Shown piece after piece: positions 20,419 through 28,847 of a stretch of DNA of 64,000 nucleotides (its first letter is position 1; every line of letters starts with the position of its first letter). Both the position numbers and the translations under genes were made by a program. The notes under the pieces were generated by a model. That model ran no database searches and was not told where the DNA came from. It worked only from the letters and a program-made list of their open reading frames with translations. Location of the stretch: positions 62,001 through 126,000 of the forward strand of contig NZ_AUBC01000018.1 of assembly GCF_000429045.1 (NCBI RefSeq). Reading direction: 5' to 3'. The DNA is from Salinarimonas rosea DSM 21201. GTDB lineage: Bacteria; Pseudomonadota; Alphaproteobacteria; Rhizobiales; Beijerinckiaceae.

Positions 20419-21264
20419 ATGAGCCGTTATCTTCGACCCGGGAGCATCGACGAGGCCGTGGGCCTCCTGTCCACGGATGCCGCCCTGCGGATCGTCGCCG
20501 GCGGCACCGACGTCTATCCGAGCCTCGGCGAGGCCGCCGCCCGCGCCGCCTTCCTCGACATCGTCCGCATCCCCGGCCTGCGCGGCATCACGCGCGAGAA
20601 CGAGGCCTGGCGGATCGGCGCCGCGACGACCTGGAGCGACGTCGTGCGCGCGCCGCTGCCGGCCTTCTTCGACGGGCTGAAGCTGGCCGGACGCGAGGTC
20701 GGCGCGATCCAGATCCAGAACGCGGGCACGCTCGCGGGCAACGTCGTCAACGCCTCCCCGGCGGCGGACGGCACGGTGGCGCTGATGGCACTCGACGCCC
20801 GCGTCGAGATCGCCGGATCCGACGGCCGCCGGGTGATGCCGCTCGGCGACTTCGTCACCGGCGTGCGGAGCGTCGCCTTGAAGCCGGGCGAGATCGTCAC
20901 CGCGCTGCTCGTGCCCGATCGTCCGGCGAAGAGCCGGTCCTCGTTCCTGAAGCTCGGCGCGCGGCGCTACCTCGTCATCTCGATCGCGATGGTCTCGGCC
21001 GTCGTCGATCTCGACGACGCGGGCATGATCGCCGAGGCGGGAATCGCGGTCGGCGCCTGCTCGCCGGTGGCGCGGCGTCTGCCGGCGCTGGAAGCGCGAC
21101 TCGTCGGCGTCCCGCCGGCCCAGGCGGCGGACGTCGTGCTCGCGAGCGACGCGGACGTCCTCTCCCCCATCGACGACGTGCGCGCCCGCGCCGGCTACCG
21201 CCGCGACGCGGCGATCACGCTCGTGCGCCGCACCCTCGCCGCCTGCGCGGAGGCCGCCCGATGA
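20419..21264 (+). CDS. Molybdenum hydroxylase FAD-binding subunit (xanthine dehydrogenase family)
   Basis: This 281-residue flavin subunit, of the CoxM/NdhF type, passes electrons out of a molybdenum hydroxylase. The two FAD motifs are present: IVAGGTDVYPSL near residue 31, and IQIQNAGTLAGNVVNASPAADG near residue 98. The C-terminal CO-dehydrogenase flavoprotein domain follows. The ATG at 20419 suits the family start (SRYLRPGSIDEA). Its last codons overlap the start of the catalytic subunit (ATGA). With that subunit it should hydroxylate an aromatic N-heterocycle with water-derived oxygen, for instance nicotinate to 6-hydroxynicotinate. Confidence 0.92.
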   Translation: MSRYLRPGSIDEAVGLLSTDAALRIVAGGTDVYPSLGEAAARAAFLDIVRIPGLRGITRENEAWRIGAATTWSDVVRAPLPAFFDGLKLAGREVGAIQIQNAGTLAGNVVNASPAADGTVALMALDARVEIAGSDGRRVMPLGDFVTGVRSVALKPGEIVTALLVPDRPAKSRSSFLKLGARRYLVISIAMVSAVVDLDDAGMIAEAGIAVGACSPVARRLPALEARLVGVPPAQAADVVLASDADVLSPIDDVRARAGYRRDAAITLVRRTLAACAEAAR

Positions 21265-24065
21265 CCTCGCTGTCGAGCCGCGACACCGCCCTCGTCGATG
21301 CCGCCGAGCCGCGGGTCGGTTTCACCGTCGACGGCAAGCCGCACACGCTTCGCGTGCCGCCCACCGCCCGCCTCTCCGAGGTGCTGCGCGAGGGGCTGGG
21401 TATCGAGGGCGTCAAGGTCGGCTGCGACGCCGGCGATTGCGGGGCATGCACGGTGATCCTGGACGGCGAGGCGGTCTGCGCCTGCCTCGTGCCCGCCGCG
21501 CGCTGCGACGGCGTCGAGATCGTAACGGTCGAAGGGCTCGCCGAGGCCGGGCGACCGGGGCGGCTGCAGGAGGCGTTCTGGCGGCGCGGCGCGGCCCAGT
21601 GCGGCATCTGCACGCCCGGCATGCTGACGAGCGCCGAAGCGCTGCTGCGCAGGACCGCCAGCCCGACGCGGGCCGACGTCGAGGAGGCGCTCGCCGGCGT
21701 GCTCTGCCGCTGCACGGGCTACGCCAAGATCGTCGACGCCGTGCTCGATTGCGCGGCGGACGCGACAACCGCACCCGCCGTCGGGGCGGAGGTGGGTGCC
21801 GCCGTCGGCGCGCGGATCGATCGGCTCGACGGGCGCGCCAAGGTGATGGGCACGGACGCTTTCGGCGCGGACGCCTGGCCCGAGGGCACGCTCCTCGTGC
21901 GCGTGGTGCGCTCGCCGCACCACCACGCGGCCTTCGCGCTCGGCGATCTCGACGCGTGGCGCCGGGCGAACCCGGGCGTCGTCGCGGTGCTCACGGCCTC
22001 CGACATCCCCGGCCGCAACATCCACGGCGTGATCCCGCCCCTCGCCGACCAACCCGTCTTCGCCGAGCGCGTCGCGCGCTTCCGCGGCGAGGCGGTGGCG
22101 GCGATCGTCGGCGAGCGGGCGGCGATCCGCGCCCTCGACCTCGCGACCTTCCCGGTGACCTGGAGCGCGCTGGCGGCCGTGCTCACGCCCGACGATGCGC
22201 GCAGGCCCGACGCCCCCCTCGTCCACGAGACGCGCGCCGGCAACGTCCTCGTCCGCGGCCTCGTGCGCCGTGGCGACGCCGAGGCGGCGCTTTCGGACGC
22301 GGACGTCGTCGTCGAGGGCGCCTACACGACGGGCTTCGTCGAGCACGCCTACATCGAGCCGGAAGCCGGCTTCGCCCGGCGCGTCGGCGACCGCATCGAG
22401 GTCTTCGCCTGCACGCAGGCGCCGCACATGGACCGCGACGACCTCGCCGCCATCATGGCGCTGCCGCCGGACGCCGTGCGGATCATTCCCTCCGCGGTCG
22501 GCGGCGGCTTCGGATCGAAGCTCGACCTCTCGCTCCAGCCCTTCGTGGCGCTCGCCGCCTGGGTCACGGGGCGGCCCGCGGGCGTCGTCTACACGCGCCC
22601 CGAGTCGATGGCCTCGACCACGAAGCGCCACCCCTCCGCCATCACCGTGCGGATCGGCGCGAAGGCCGACGGCACGCTCCACGCCATGCGCTTCGAGGGC
22701 ACCTTCAACACCGGCGCCTACGCCTCCTGGGGGCCCACCGTCGCGAACCGCGTGCCGGTCCACGCCTCAGGGCCCTACCTCGTGCCGCATTACGAGGCGC
22801 GCACGGCGGCGATCCACACCCACACCGTTCCGGCCGGCGCCTTCCGCGGCTTCGGCGTGCCGCAGGCGGCCGTGGCACAGGAGACGCTGCTCGACGAGCT
22901 CGCCGACGCGCTGGGCTTCGACCGGCTCGACTTCCGGATCCGGAACGCGTTGACCAACGGCGCGCCCACGGTGACGGGCCAGGTGTTCGCGCAGGGCGTC
23001 GGCATCCGCGCCTGCTTCGAGGCGCTCGTGCCGCATTGGCGGGAACGGCGCGCGGCGGCGCGGGCGTTCAACGCGACGGCCGGCGGCCCGTTGCGCCGCG
23101 GCGTCGGGGTCGCTGGCATGTGGTACGGCTGCGGCAACACCTCGATGTCGAACCCCTCGACCATCCGCGCCGGGCTCGGGCCGGACGGGCGGCTCGTGCT
23201 GCATCAGGGCGCCGTCGACATCGGGCAGGGCTCGAACACGGTCGTCGCGCAGATCTTCGCCGACGCGCTGGGCTTTCCGGTCGGTCAGGTCGCCCTCGTC
23301 GGGGCCGACACGGACCTGACACCCGACGCCGGCAAGACCAGCGCCTCGCGCCAGACCTTCGTCACCGGCGCCGCCGCGCTGCGCTCCGGGGCGGCGCTGC
23401 GCGAGACGCTGCTGCTTCGCCTCAACGCCGGTCCCGACGCCCGGCTCTCGCTCGACGGCACGATGCTGCGCGCCGACGATGGACGTCGCGATTCGGCGAG
23501 CCTCGATCTCGCCGGCCTCGAGCCGGACGCGCACGGCTTCGTCTTCGCAGCCGAGGAGACGTTCGACCCGCCGACGAGCCCGCTCGACGCCAACGGCCAG
23601 GGCGAGCCCTATGCCGCCTTCGGCTTCGGCGCACATCTCGCTGAGGTGGAGGTCGACGTCGAGCTCGGCCGCGTGCGGGTGCTCGCGCTGATCTGCGCCC
23701 ACGACGTCGGCCGCGCCGTCAACCCGACGCTGATCGAGGGCCAGATCGAGGGCGGCTCGGCACAGGGGCTCGGCCTCGCCTTGATGGAGGAATACATCCC
23801 CGGCCGCACCGAGAACCTGCACGACTACCTGATCCCCACGGTCGGCGACATGCCGCGGGTCACCTCGATCCTTGTCGAGGAGGCGGACGCGCACGGCCCC
23901 TTCGGCGCCAAGGGCATCGGCGAGCAGGTACTGATCCCCACCGCGCCGGCGATCCTCAACGCGATCCGCGACGCGACGGGCGTGCTGATCCGCGACCTGC
24001 CGGCCACGCCCGGCAAGGTCCACGCCGCGCTCGCCGCGGCCCGTGCCGCGGGAGCCCGGCCATGA
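21261..24065 (+). CDS. Molybdenum hydroxylase, fused 2Fe-2S and molybdopterin subunit
   Basis: This 934-residue protein joins the iron-sulphur and molybdenum subunits, which are usually separate in this family. The N-terminal domain has plant-type ligands Cys55, 60, 63 and 75, then a second cluster in CGICTPGM and CRCTGY. From about residue 185 the molybdopterin domains follow, with GGGFGSKLD, GAFRGFGVPQ and GQGSNTVVAQI. FGAKGIGEQ near the end carries the catalytic glutamate. Codons overlap on both sides (ATGA), tying it to the FAD subunit and to the 6-hydroxynicotinate reductase. The most likely reaction is ring hydroxylation of nicotinate or a relative. Confidence 0.92.
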   Translation: MTSLSSRDTALVDAAEPRVGFTVDGKPHTLRVPPTARLSEVLREGLGIEGVKVGCDAGDCGACTVILDGEAVCACLVPAARCDGVEIVTVEGLAEAGRPGRLQEAFWRRGAAQCGICTPGMLTSAEALLRRTASPTRADVEEALAGVLCRCTGYAKIVDAVLDCAADATTAPAVGAEVGAAVGARIDRLDGRAKVMGTDAFGADAWPEGTLLVRVVRSPHHHAAFALGDLDAWRRANPGVVAVLTASDIPGRNIHGVIPPLADQPVFAERVARFRGEAVAAIVGERAAIRALDLATFPVTWSALAAVLTPDDARRPDAPLVHETRAGNVLVRGLVRRGDAEAALSDADVVVEGAYTTGFVEHAYIEPEAGFARRVGDRIEVFACTQAPHMDRDDLAAIMALPPDAVRIIPSAVGGGFGSKLDLSLQPFVALAAWVTGRPAGVVYTRPESMASTTKRHPSAITVRIGAKADGTLHAMRFEGTFNTGAYASWGPTVANRVPVHASGPYLVPHYEARTAAIHTHTVPAGAFRGFGVPQAAVAQETLLDELADALGFDRLDFRIRNALTNGAPTVTGQVFAQGVGIRACFEALVPHWRERRAAARAFNATAGGPLRRGVGVAGMWYGCGNTSMSNPSTIRAGLGPDGRLVLHQGAVDIGQGSNTVVAQIFADALGFPVGQVALVGADTDLTPDAGKTSASRQTFVTGAAALRSGAALRETLLLRLNAGPDARLSLDGTMLRADDGRRDSASLDLAGLEPDAHGFVFAAEETFDPPTSPLDANGQGEPYAAFGFGAHLAEVEVDVELGRVRVLALICAHDVGRAVNPTLIEGQIEGGSAQGLGLALMEEYIPGRTENLHDYLIPTVGDMPRVTSILVEEADAHGPFGAKGIGEQVLIPTAPAILNAIRDATGVLIRDLPATPGKVHAALAAARAAGARP

Positions 24066-25606
24066 CCCGTGAGGCCCCCGAGATCGACGGCGCCGGCACG
24101 GTCGCGCCGCCACCGCCGGGCAAGATCCGCTGCGACGCCTGCCCGGTGCTCTGCTACATCGCGGAGGGCCGCTCGGGCGCCTGCGACCGCTACGCCAATG
24201 TCGAGGGCGTCCTCACCCGCGTCGACCCGCTGGTGCTGCTGGAGAAGGCCGTCGAGCACGGCGATGCCGTGACGGCCTTCCTCGGAGAGGGTGCGGAGTG
24301 GGACGGGGCCCTGGCACCGTCGCCGTCGCGCTTCGTCACCGCCGTCGGCGCCGGGACGACGTACCCGGACTACAAGCCCGCGCCCTTCATCGTGTCCTCG
24401 CGGGTCGAGGGCGTCGACATGGTCACCGTCGTGACCGAGGGCATCTTCAGCTATTGCGGCGTCAAGGCGAAGATCGACACCGACCGGCATCTCGGCGCCG
24501 AGCGCGCCCTCGTGCGCTACGGCGGCGAGCCGATCGGGCACGTGACCACCGGCGAGTACGGCTCGCAGATGCTCTCGCTCGGCGGCGTCCACCACCTCAC
24601 CGGCGGCTCCAAGAAGGAGGGCCGGATGACCTGCGAGGCGCTGCTGGCGCTGTGCAACAAGCAGGCGGTGGAGCTCGCCGTCGACGACGGCGTCTCGATC
24701 GTGGTGCAGGCCGGCGCGCCGCCGGTCATCGACGGGGTCGTCGAGCACCGCATGCGGGTGGGCTGCGGCTCGGCCGCCATCGGCATGTTCGCCAAGCAAT
24801 GGTTCGAGCACGTCGACGAGGTCGTCGTCGTCGACGACCACATCACCGGCGTGCTCTCCGAGCACCAGGCCGGCAAGCTCCTCGACGTGCCGCCGACGGG
24901 GATCAAGCTGCGCGGCCGCCGCTCGACCCCCGGCCGCTATTTCCGCGTCGCCGAGCCGGGCTCCGGCTGGGGCGGCACGGACATCGAGGACCCGCTGACG
25001 ATCCTGGAGTCGTTCGACCCGAAGGTGGCGCGTCCCGGTACGACCCTGCTCATGGTCTCGACCACCGGCGACCACGCCGCCTTCTTCGTCCTCGACGAGG
25101 CTCTGCGCCCCGTCGAGACGCCGATGCCCGATGCGGTGCGCGCCAGCGTCGAGCGGGTGCAGGAGAATTGCGAGCCGGCCCTGTGCTCGGTCCTGTTCAT
25201 CGGCGGCGCCGGCGGCTCGTTGCGCGCGGGCGTCACCGAGAACCCCGTGCGGCTCACCCGCTCGGTGAAGGACGCCCTCACGCGCGTCACCAGCGGCGGG
25301 GCGGAGGTCTACGTCTGGCCGGGCGGCGGCATCACCTACATGGTCGACGTGACGCGCCTGCCCGAGAACGCCTTCGGCCATGTGCCGACGCCGGCGCTCG
25401 TCGCGCCGATCGAGTTCACCATGACGCTCGAGGACTACCGCGCGCTCGGCGGCTACATGGAGGCGGTGCGCCCGCTCTCTTCGCTCGGCGGGGTCGAGCG
25501 GCAGGTCGCCGTGCCCGCCGCCGACGGCGAGGCGTGGCCGATGGAAGCGCGGCATTTCCCGAAGGCGCGTTCGTCGAGGGCACGCGCCGGCCGGGGGCCC
25601 CGCTGA
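24062..25606 (+). CDS. 6-hydroxynicotinate reductase
   Basis: This 514-residue protein matches the family named for the Eubacterium barkeri enzyme, which reduces 6-hydroxynicotinate to 1,4,5,6-tetrahydro-6-oxonicotinate. That enzyme carries iron-sulphur clusters and a covalently bound flavin. Here Cys24, 27, 31 and 41 form a ferredoxin-like motif (CDACPVLC...C), and further cysteines follow (SYCGVK, VGCGSAA, NCEPALC). A Gly-rich core includes GGAGGSLRAG and WPGGGITYMVDV. It is coupled by overlaps to the hydroxylase before it and the UPF0280 gene after it. The specific substrate is inferred from family and context. Confidence 0.85.
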   Translation: MTREAPEIDGAGTVAPPPPGKIRCDACPVLCYIAEGRSGACDRYANVEGVLTRVDPLVLLEKAVEHGDAVTAFLGEGAEWDGALAPSPSRFVTAVGAGTTYPDYKPAPFIVSSRVEGVDMVTVVTEGIFSYCGVKAKIDTDRHLGAERALVRYGGEPIGHVTTGEYGSQMLSLGGVHHLTGGSKKEGRMTCEALLALCNKQAVELAVDDGVSIVVQAGAPPVIDGVVEHRMRVGCGSAAIGMFAKQWFEHVDEVVVVDDHITGVLSEHQAGKLLDVPPTGIKLRGRRSTPGRYFRVAEPGSGWGGTDIEDPLTILESFDPKVARPGTTLLMVSTTGDHAAFFVLDEALRPVETPMPDAVRASVERVQENCEPALCSVLFIGGAGGSLRAGVTENPVRLTRSVKDALTRVTSGGAEVYVWPGGGITYMVDVTRLPENAFGHVPTPALVAPIEFTMTLEDYRALGGYMEAVRPLSSLGGVERQVAVPAADGEAWPMEARHFPKARSSRARAGRGPR

Positions 25607-26526
25607 TGCAGCGCGCCGCTCACCGCATCCTGCCGGACGGGCGGCGCCTGCACCTGCACCACGGGCCGATCGACATCGTGGCCGAGGCGTTCGGGCCGCA
25701 GGCGGCCGTCGCGATGGCGTATGCGCGAGCCGTCGCCCGCTTCGAGACGGTGCTGGACGAGCTCGTCGCGGAATTGCCCCTGCTGCGCCGCCCGGTCGTC
25801 GGAGGCGACGCACCGGTGACCGGGGAAACCGCCCGGATCATGTGGTGCGCGGCCGCGCGCTTCCGCCCGGCCTTCGTCACGCCGATGGCGGGCGTCGCGG
25901 GCGCCGTCGCCGAGACGGTGCTCGCGGCGACGACCGCGGACCCGGCGATCGCCCGCGCCTACGTCAACGACGGCGGGGACATCGCGCTCCACCTCGCGCC
26001 GGAGGCCGAGCCGCTCGGCGCCCACATCGCCGTCGATCCCGCCGCGCCGCGGAGCCCGGGCGATCTCGTCGTCGCCGCCGGCTCGCCCATCCGCGGCATC
26101 GCCACCAGCGGCCGGCACGGGCGCAGCCATTCCCTCGGCATCGCCGACAGCGTCACCGTGGTGGCGTCGTCCGCGGCCGTCGCCGACGTCGCCGCGACGC
26201 TCGTCGCCAACGCCGTCGACCTGCCCGGCCACCCCGCGGTGCGGCGCGCACCCGCCTCGACGCTTTCGCCGGATTCCGACCTCGGCGAGCGGCTCGTCAC
26301 CGTCGGCGTCGGGCCTCTGTCGTCGAAAGAGGTCGAATCGGCCCTCGACGCGGGCGAGCGAATGGCCGATGACTACGTCGCGGCGGGGCTGATCGCGGGC
26401 GCGCTCGTCGTGCTGGGCGGCGTCGTGCGCGTGGTGGGACACCCGCCGCTCCGGTGGATCGACAACGAGAAGACGAACAGGGGGATGCCGCCATGGCCGA
26501 GATCGCCGTCCGCAAGGACGTCCTGA
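25606..26526 (+). CDS. UPF0280 family protein (ApbE-like)
   Basis: This protein of about 306 residues belongs to UPF0280, a family distantly related to the FAD:protein FMN transferase ApbE. The ApbE-like motif VNDGGDIALHL is near residue 120, preceded by FVTPMAGVAGAVAE and followed by RGIATSGRHGRSHSLGIADSVTVV. These blocks resemble the flavin-transferase core. The ATG shares bases with the TGA of the reductase gene (TGATG), and the end overlaps the next gene by 34 bp. Because the partner family is known to hold covalent flavin, a role in attaching it is attractive but inferred. Confidence 0.85.
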   Translation: MQRAAHRILPDGRRLHLHHGPIDIVAEAFGPQAAVAMAYARAVARFETVLDELVAELPLLRRPVVGGDAPVTGETARIMWCAAARFRPAFVTPMAGVAGAVAETVLAATTADPAIARAYVNDGGDIALHLAPEAEPLGAHIAVDPAAPRSPGDLVVAAGSPIRGIATSGRHGRSHSLGIADSVTVVASSAAVADVAATLVANAVDLPGHPAVRRAPASTLSPDSDLGERLVTVGVGPLSSKEVESALDAGERMADDYVAAGLIAGALVVLGGVVRVVGHPPLRWIDNEKTNRGMPPWPRSPSARTS

Positions 26527-27077
26527 TCATCGAGGAGATCCGGCACGAGGGCGGCCCGCCCGCCTCGCAGCCGCTGAAGAAGGGCGCGATCCTCACCGTG
26601 ATCGCGAACCCCTTCGCGGGCGCCTATGCGCCGGACATCGCGGGCTTCATGGACGACCTGAAGCCGCTGGGCGTCGCCATGGCGATGAAGCTCATCGACG
26701 CGCTCGGCGGCGACCCGAAGGCGATCCAGGGCTACGGCAAGGGCGCCATCGTCGGCGTCGCCGGCGAGATCGAGCACGGCGCGCTCTGGCACGTGCCGGG
26801 CGGCTACGCCATGCGCGAGGCGCTGGGCGGCGCGCTCGCCATCGTGCCGTCGACGAAGAAGGTCGGCGCCGCCGGGGCGCGGCTCGACGTGCCGATCACC
26901 CATGTCGACGCCTCCTACGTGCGCTCGCATTTCGACGCGATGGAGGTCGGCGTGCCGGACGCGCCACGTCCGGACGAGCTCGCCTACGTGCTCGTGATGA
27001 CCACCGGCGGGCGCGTCCACGCCCGCATCGGCGGGCTGACGCCCGAGGGCATCACGGTGCGCGACGGCCAACGCTGA
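26493..27077 (+). CDS. DUF1185 ('amino acid synthesis') family protein, copy 2
   Basis: This protein has 194 residues, the same length as the copy at 18646, and shares its blocks in order: IANPFAG, GYGKGAIVG, GEIEHGA, VPSTKK, YVRSHFDAMEV and RIGGL. The two are clearly paralogues but differ through much of the sequence, so they may form a hetero-oligomer or use different substrates. The start MAEIAVRK at 26493 lies inside the end of the UPF0280 gene, with AGGGGG shortly before it. It ends the enzyme operon; the TRAP receptor gene follows after 85 bp. The reaction is unknown. Confidence 0.85.
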   Translation: MAEIAVRKDVLIIEEIRHEGGPPASQPLKKGAILTVIANPFAGAYAPDIAGFMDDLKPLGVAMAMKLIDALGGDPKAIQGYGKGAIVGVAGEIEHGALWHVPGGYAMREALGGALAIVPSTKKVGAAGARLDVPITHVDASYVRSHFDAMEVGVPDAPRPDELAYVLVMTTGGRVHARIGGLTPEGITVRDGQR

Positions 27078-27162
27078 TCGACGACGCCTCCGCAGCGCGG
27101 CGTGTCGGCAGAGGAACCCGCGAAGAGAACAGCGGCATCGAGACGAGAACGGGAGCAGGACC

Positions 27163-28152
27163 ATGAAGCATCTCACCAGCACGGCGATCGCCGTCGTCCT
27201 CGCGACGGTCGGCCTCGCCGGGGGCGCGCAGGCGCAGGCGCAGCGCGAGTTCCGAATCGGCATGATCACACCGCCGGCGCACGTCTGGAACCAGGAGGCG
27301 GCGGCCCTCGGCGAGACGCTCTCCGAGCTCTCGGACGGGCGATTCTCGATCGCGGTCTTCCCCTCGGGGCAGCTCGGCAACGAATCGACCATGCTCCAGC
27401 AGCTCCAGACCGGCGCCCTCGACATGGCCTGGCTCACCACCGCCGAGGTGACGACCCGCGTGCCGGACATCGCCGCGCTGCATGCGCCGTTCCTCGTCGA
27501 GGACATCGAGGGCGCGGCCGCGATCCTGCGCAGCGAGCCCGCGCAGGAGATGCTGGAGAAGCTCCCCGCCGCGACCGGCACGGTCGGGCCGTGCTTCGCC
27601 ATGACCGGCATGCGCCAGCTCCTCACCCGCCAGCCGATCGAGGATGTCGGCGACCTCGCCGGCAAGCGCTTCCGCATCACGCCGGCGCCCGCGATCCGCA
27701 CCTTCTTCGAGCTGCTCGACGCCGCCCCGGCGCCGATGCCGCTCACCCAGGTCTACGACGCGCTCGCCAACGGGCAGATCGACGCGATCGACATGGACTT
27801 CGAGTCGATCATCAACTTCCGCTACTACGAGCATGCCCCGTTCATGATGGTGACGAACCACCACATGTTCGGCATGGTGGCGCTCGTCTCCGGCCGCGTC
27901 TGGGCCGGCCTCCCGCCGGAGGACCAGGCGATCGTGCGCGAGGCGGTGCAGACGCATTGCGACCGCATCATCGACCGCTTCGTCGCCGAGGAGGACGACA
28001 AGCTCGCGCGGCTCGAGGACGTCGACGGGCTGACCATCGTCAAGGACGTCGGCCCCGAGTTCTTCGGCGACGTCGTCGCGCGCTGGGATGCGATGTGGGC
28101 CGAGCAGACGCCCTACGTCGCGCGCCTGCGCGAGCTCGCCGCCGGGCTCTGA
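27163..28152 (+). CDS. TRAP transporter solute-binding protein (DctP family)
   Basis: This 329-residue periplasmic receptor has a Sec signal peptide ending near GAQAQA (residue 25). The DctP fold is recognisable from the start of the mature part (FRIGMITPPAHVWNQEA) and FPSGQLGNESTMLQQLQTG. GKRFRITP follows, whose arginine in this family pairs with a substrate carboxylate. That suits a nicotinate-like ligand. The two membrane subunits follow in the same orientation. SD-like GGGAGCAGGA precedes the ATG. The ligand is inferred from the neighbouring catabolic genes. Confidence 0.92.
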   Translation: MKHLTSTAIAVVLATVGLAGGAQAQAQREFRIGMITPPAHVWNQEAAALGETLSELSDGRFSIAVFPSGQLGNESTMLQQLQTGALDMAWLTTAEVTTRVPDIAALHAPFLVEDIEGAAAILRSEPAQEMLEKLPAATGTVGPCFAMTGMRQLLTRQPIEDVGDLAGKRFRITPAPAIRTFFELLDAAPAPMPLTQVYDALANGQIDAIDMDFESIINFRYYEHAPFMMVTNHHMFGMVALVSGRVWAGLPPEDQAIVREAVQTHCDRIIDRFVAEEDDKLARLEDVDGLTIVKDVGPEFFGDVVARWDAMWAEQTPYVARLRELAAGL

Positions 28153-28222
28153 GCCAGTCACGGATCGGATCGCCCGCCCCGCGGCGGGCGATCGCCCCGA
28201 CGGAGCCGAGGAGGAGCCGCCC

Positions 28223-28804
28223 GTGCCGACCGCGACCGCCGTGCGCCGCCTGTCCGATCTCCTGGCGCGCCTCGACAGGCTGTTCCTGATCGGCCTCGTC
28301 GCGGGCATGGCGCTCCTCGTCTCCGCGAACGTGGCGCTTCGTCTCGGCGGCGTCGTCCTGGCCTGGGCGGACGAGATCGCCGTCTACATGATGATCATGA
28401 CCGGGTTCGTGGGCGCCTCGCTGATGCTGCGCGCGCGCAGCGACCCGTCGGTGAACCTCCTCCAGGAGGTGGTCTCGCCCGGTGCCGCCCGGCTCCTGCG
28501 GATCGTCGTCGCGATCGTCGCCCTCGCCTTCGGCGTCTTCCTGTTCTGGACCTGCTGGCGCTGGTTCGACCTGCCGCGCCTCGCCGCCGCCGGCTTCGAC
28601 GTCTCCGCCTTCGAGGGCGCGACGTTCAACTTCATCTACACCGAGGTGACGCCGGTGCTGGGCATGCCCAAGGCGGTCTTCTTCCTCATCGTCCCCTGGT
28701 TCGCCCTCACCGCGACCGTCCACGCCGCGACGAACCTGATGGAGGAGCTCGGCCTCGTCGAGCCCCTCGTCGGCGGCGAGGACGCGATCGTCGGCGAAGG
28801 CTGA
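28223..28804 (+). CDS. TRAP transporter small permease (DctQ family)
   Basis: This four-helix membrane subunit has about 193 residues. I chose the GTG at 28223 because GAGGAGG lies just before it and the helices begin soon after (LFLIGLVAGMALLVSANVAL). The second helix pair contains WADEIAVYMMIMTGFVGASLML, a DctQ hallmark. The frame is open further upstream, but that would overlap the receptor gene and add a non-membrane Pro/Arg tail. It acts with the large permease to couple uptake to sodium or proton flow. Confidence 0.88.
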   Translation: MPTATAVRRLSDLLARLDRLFLIGLVAGMALLVSANVALRLGGVVLAWADEIAVYMMIMTGFVGASLMLRARSDPSVNLLQEVVSPGAARLLRIVVAIVALAFGVFLFWTCWRWFDLPRLAAAGFDVSAFEGATFNFIYTEVTPVLGMPKAVFFLIVPWFALTATVHAATNLMEELGLVEPLVGGEDAIVGEG

Positions 28805-28847
28805 AGACCCCGAGGAGCGCGTATCCCTCCATGACCGCGACACGCCC

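Noticed and set aside
24062-25606. An ApbE-type flavinylation motif in the 6-hydroxynicotinate reductase
   Set aside because: No D-[ST]-G-[AS]-T-like sequence was found by eye. A stretch STTGD is too different to count.
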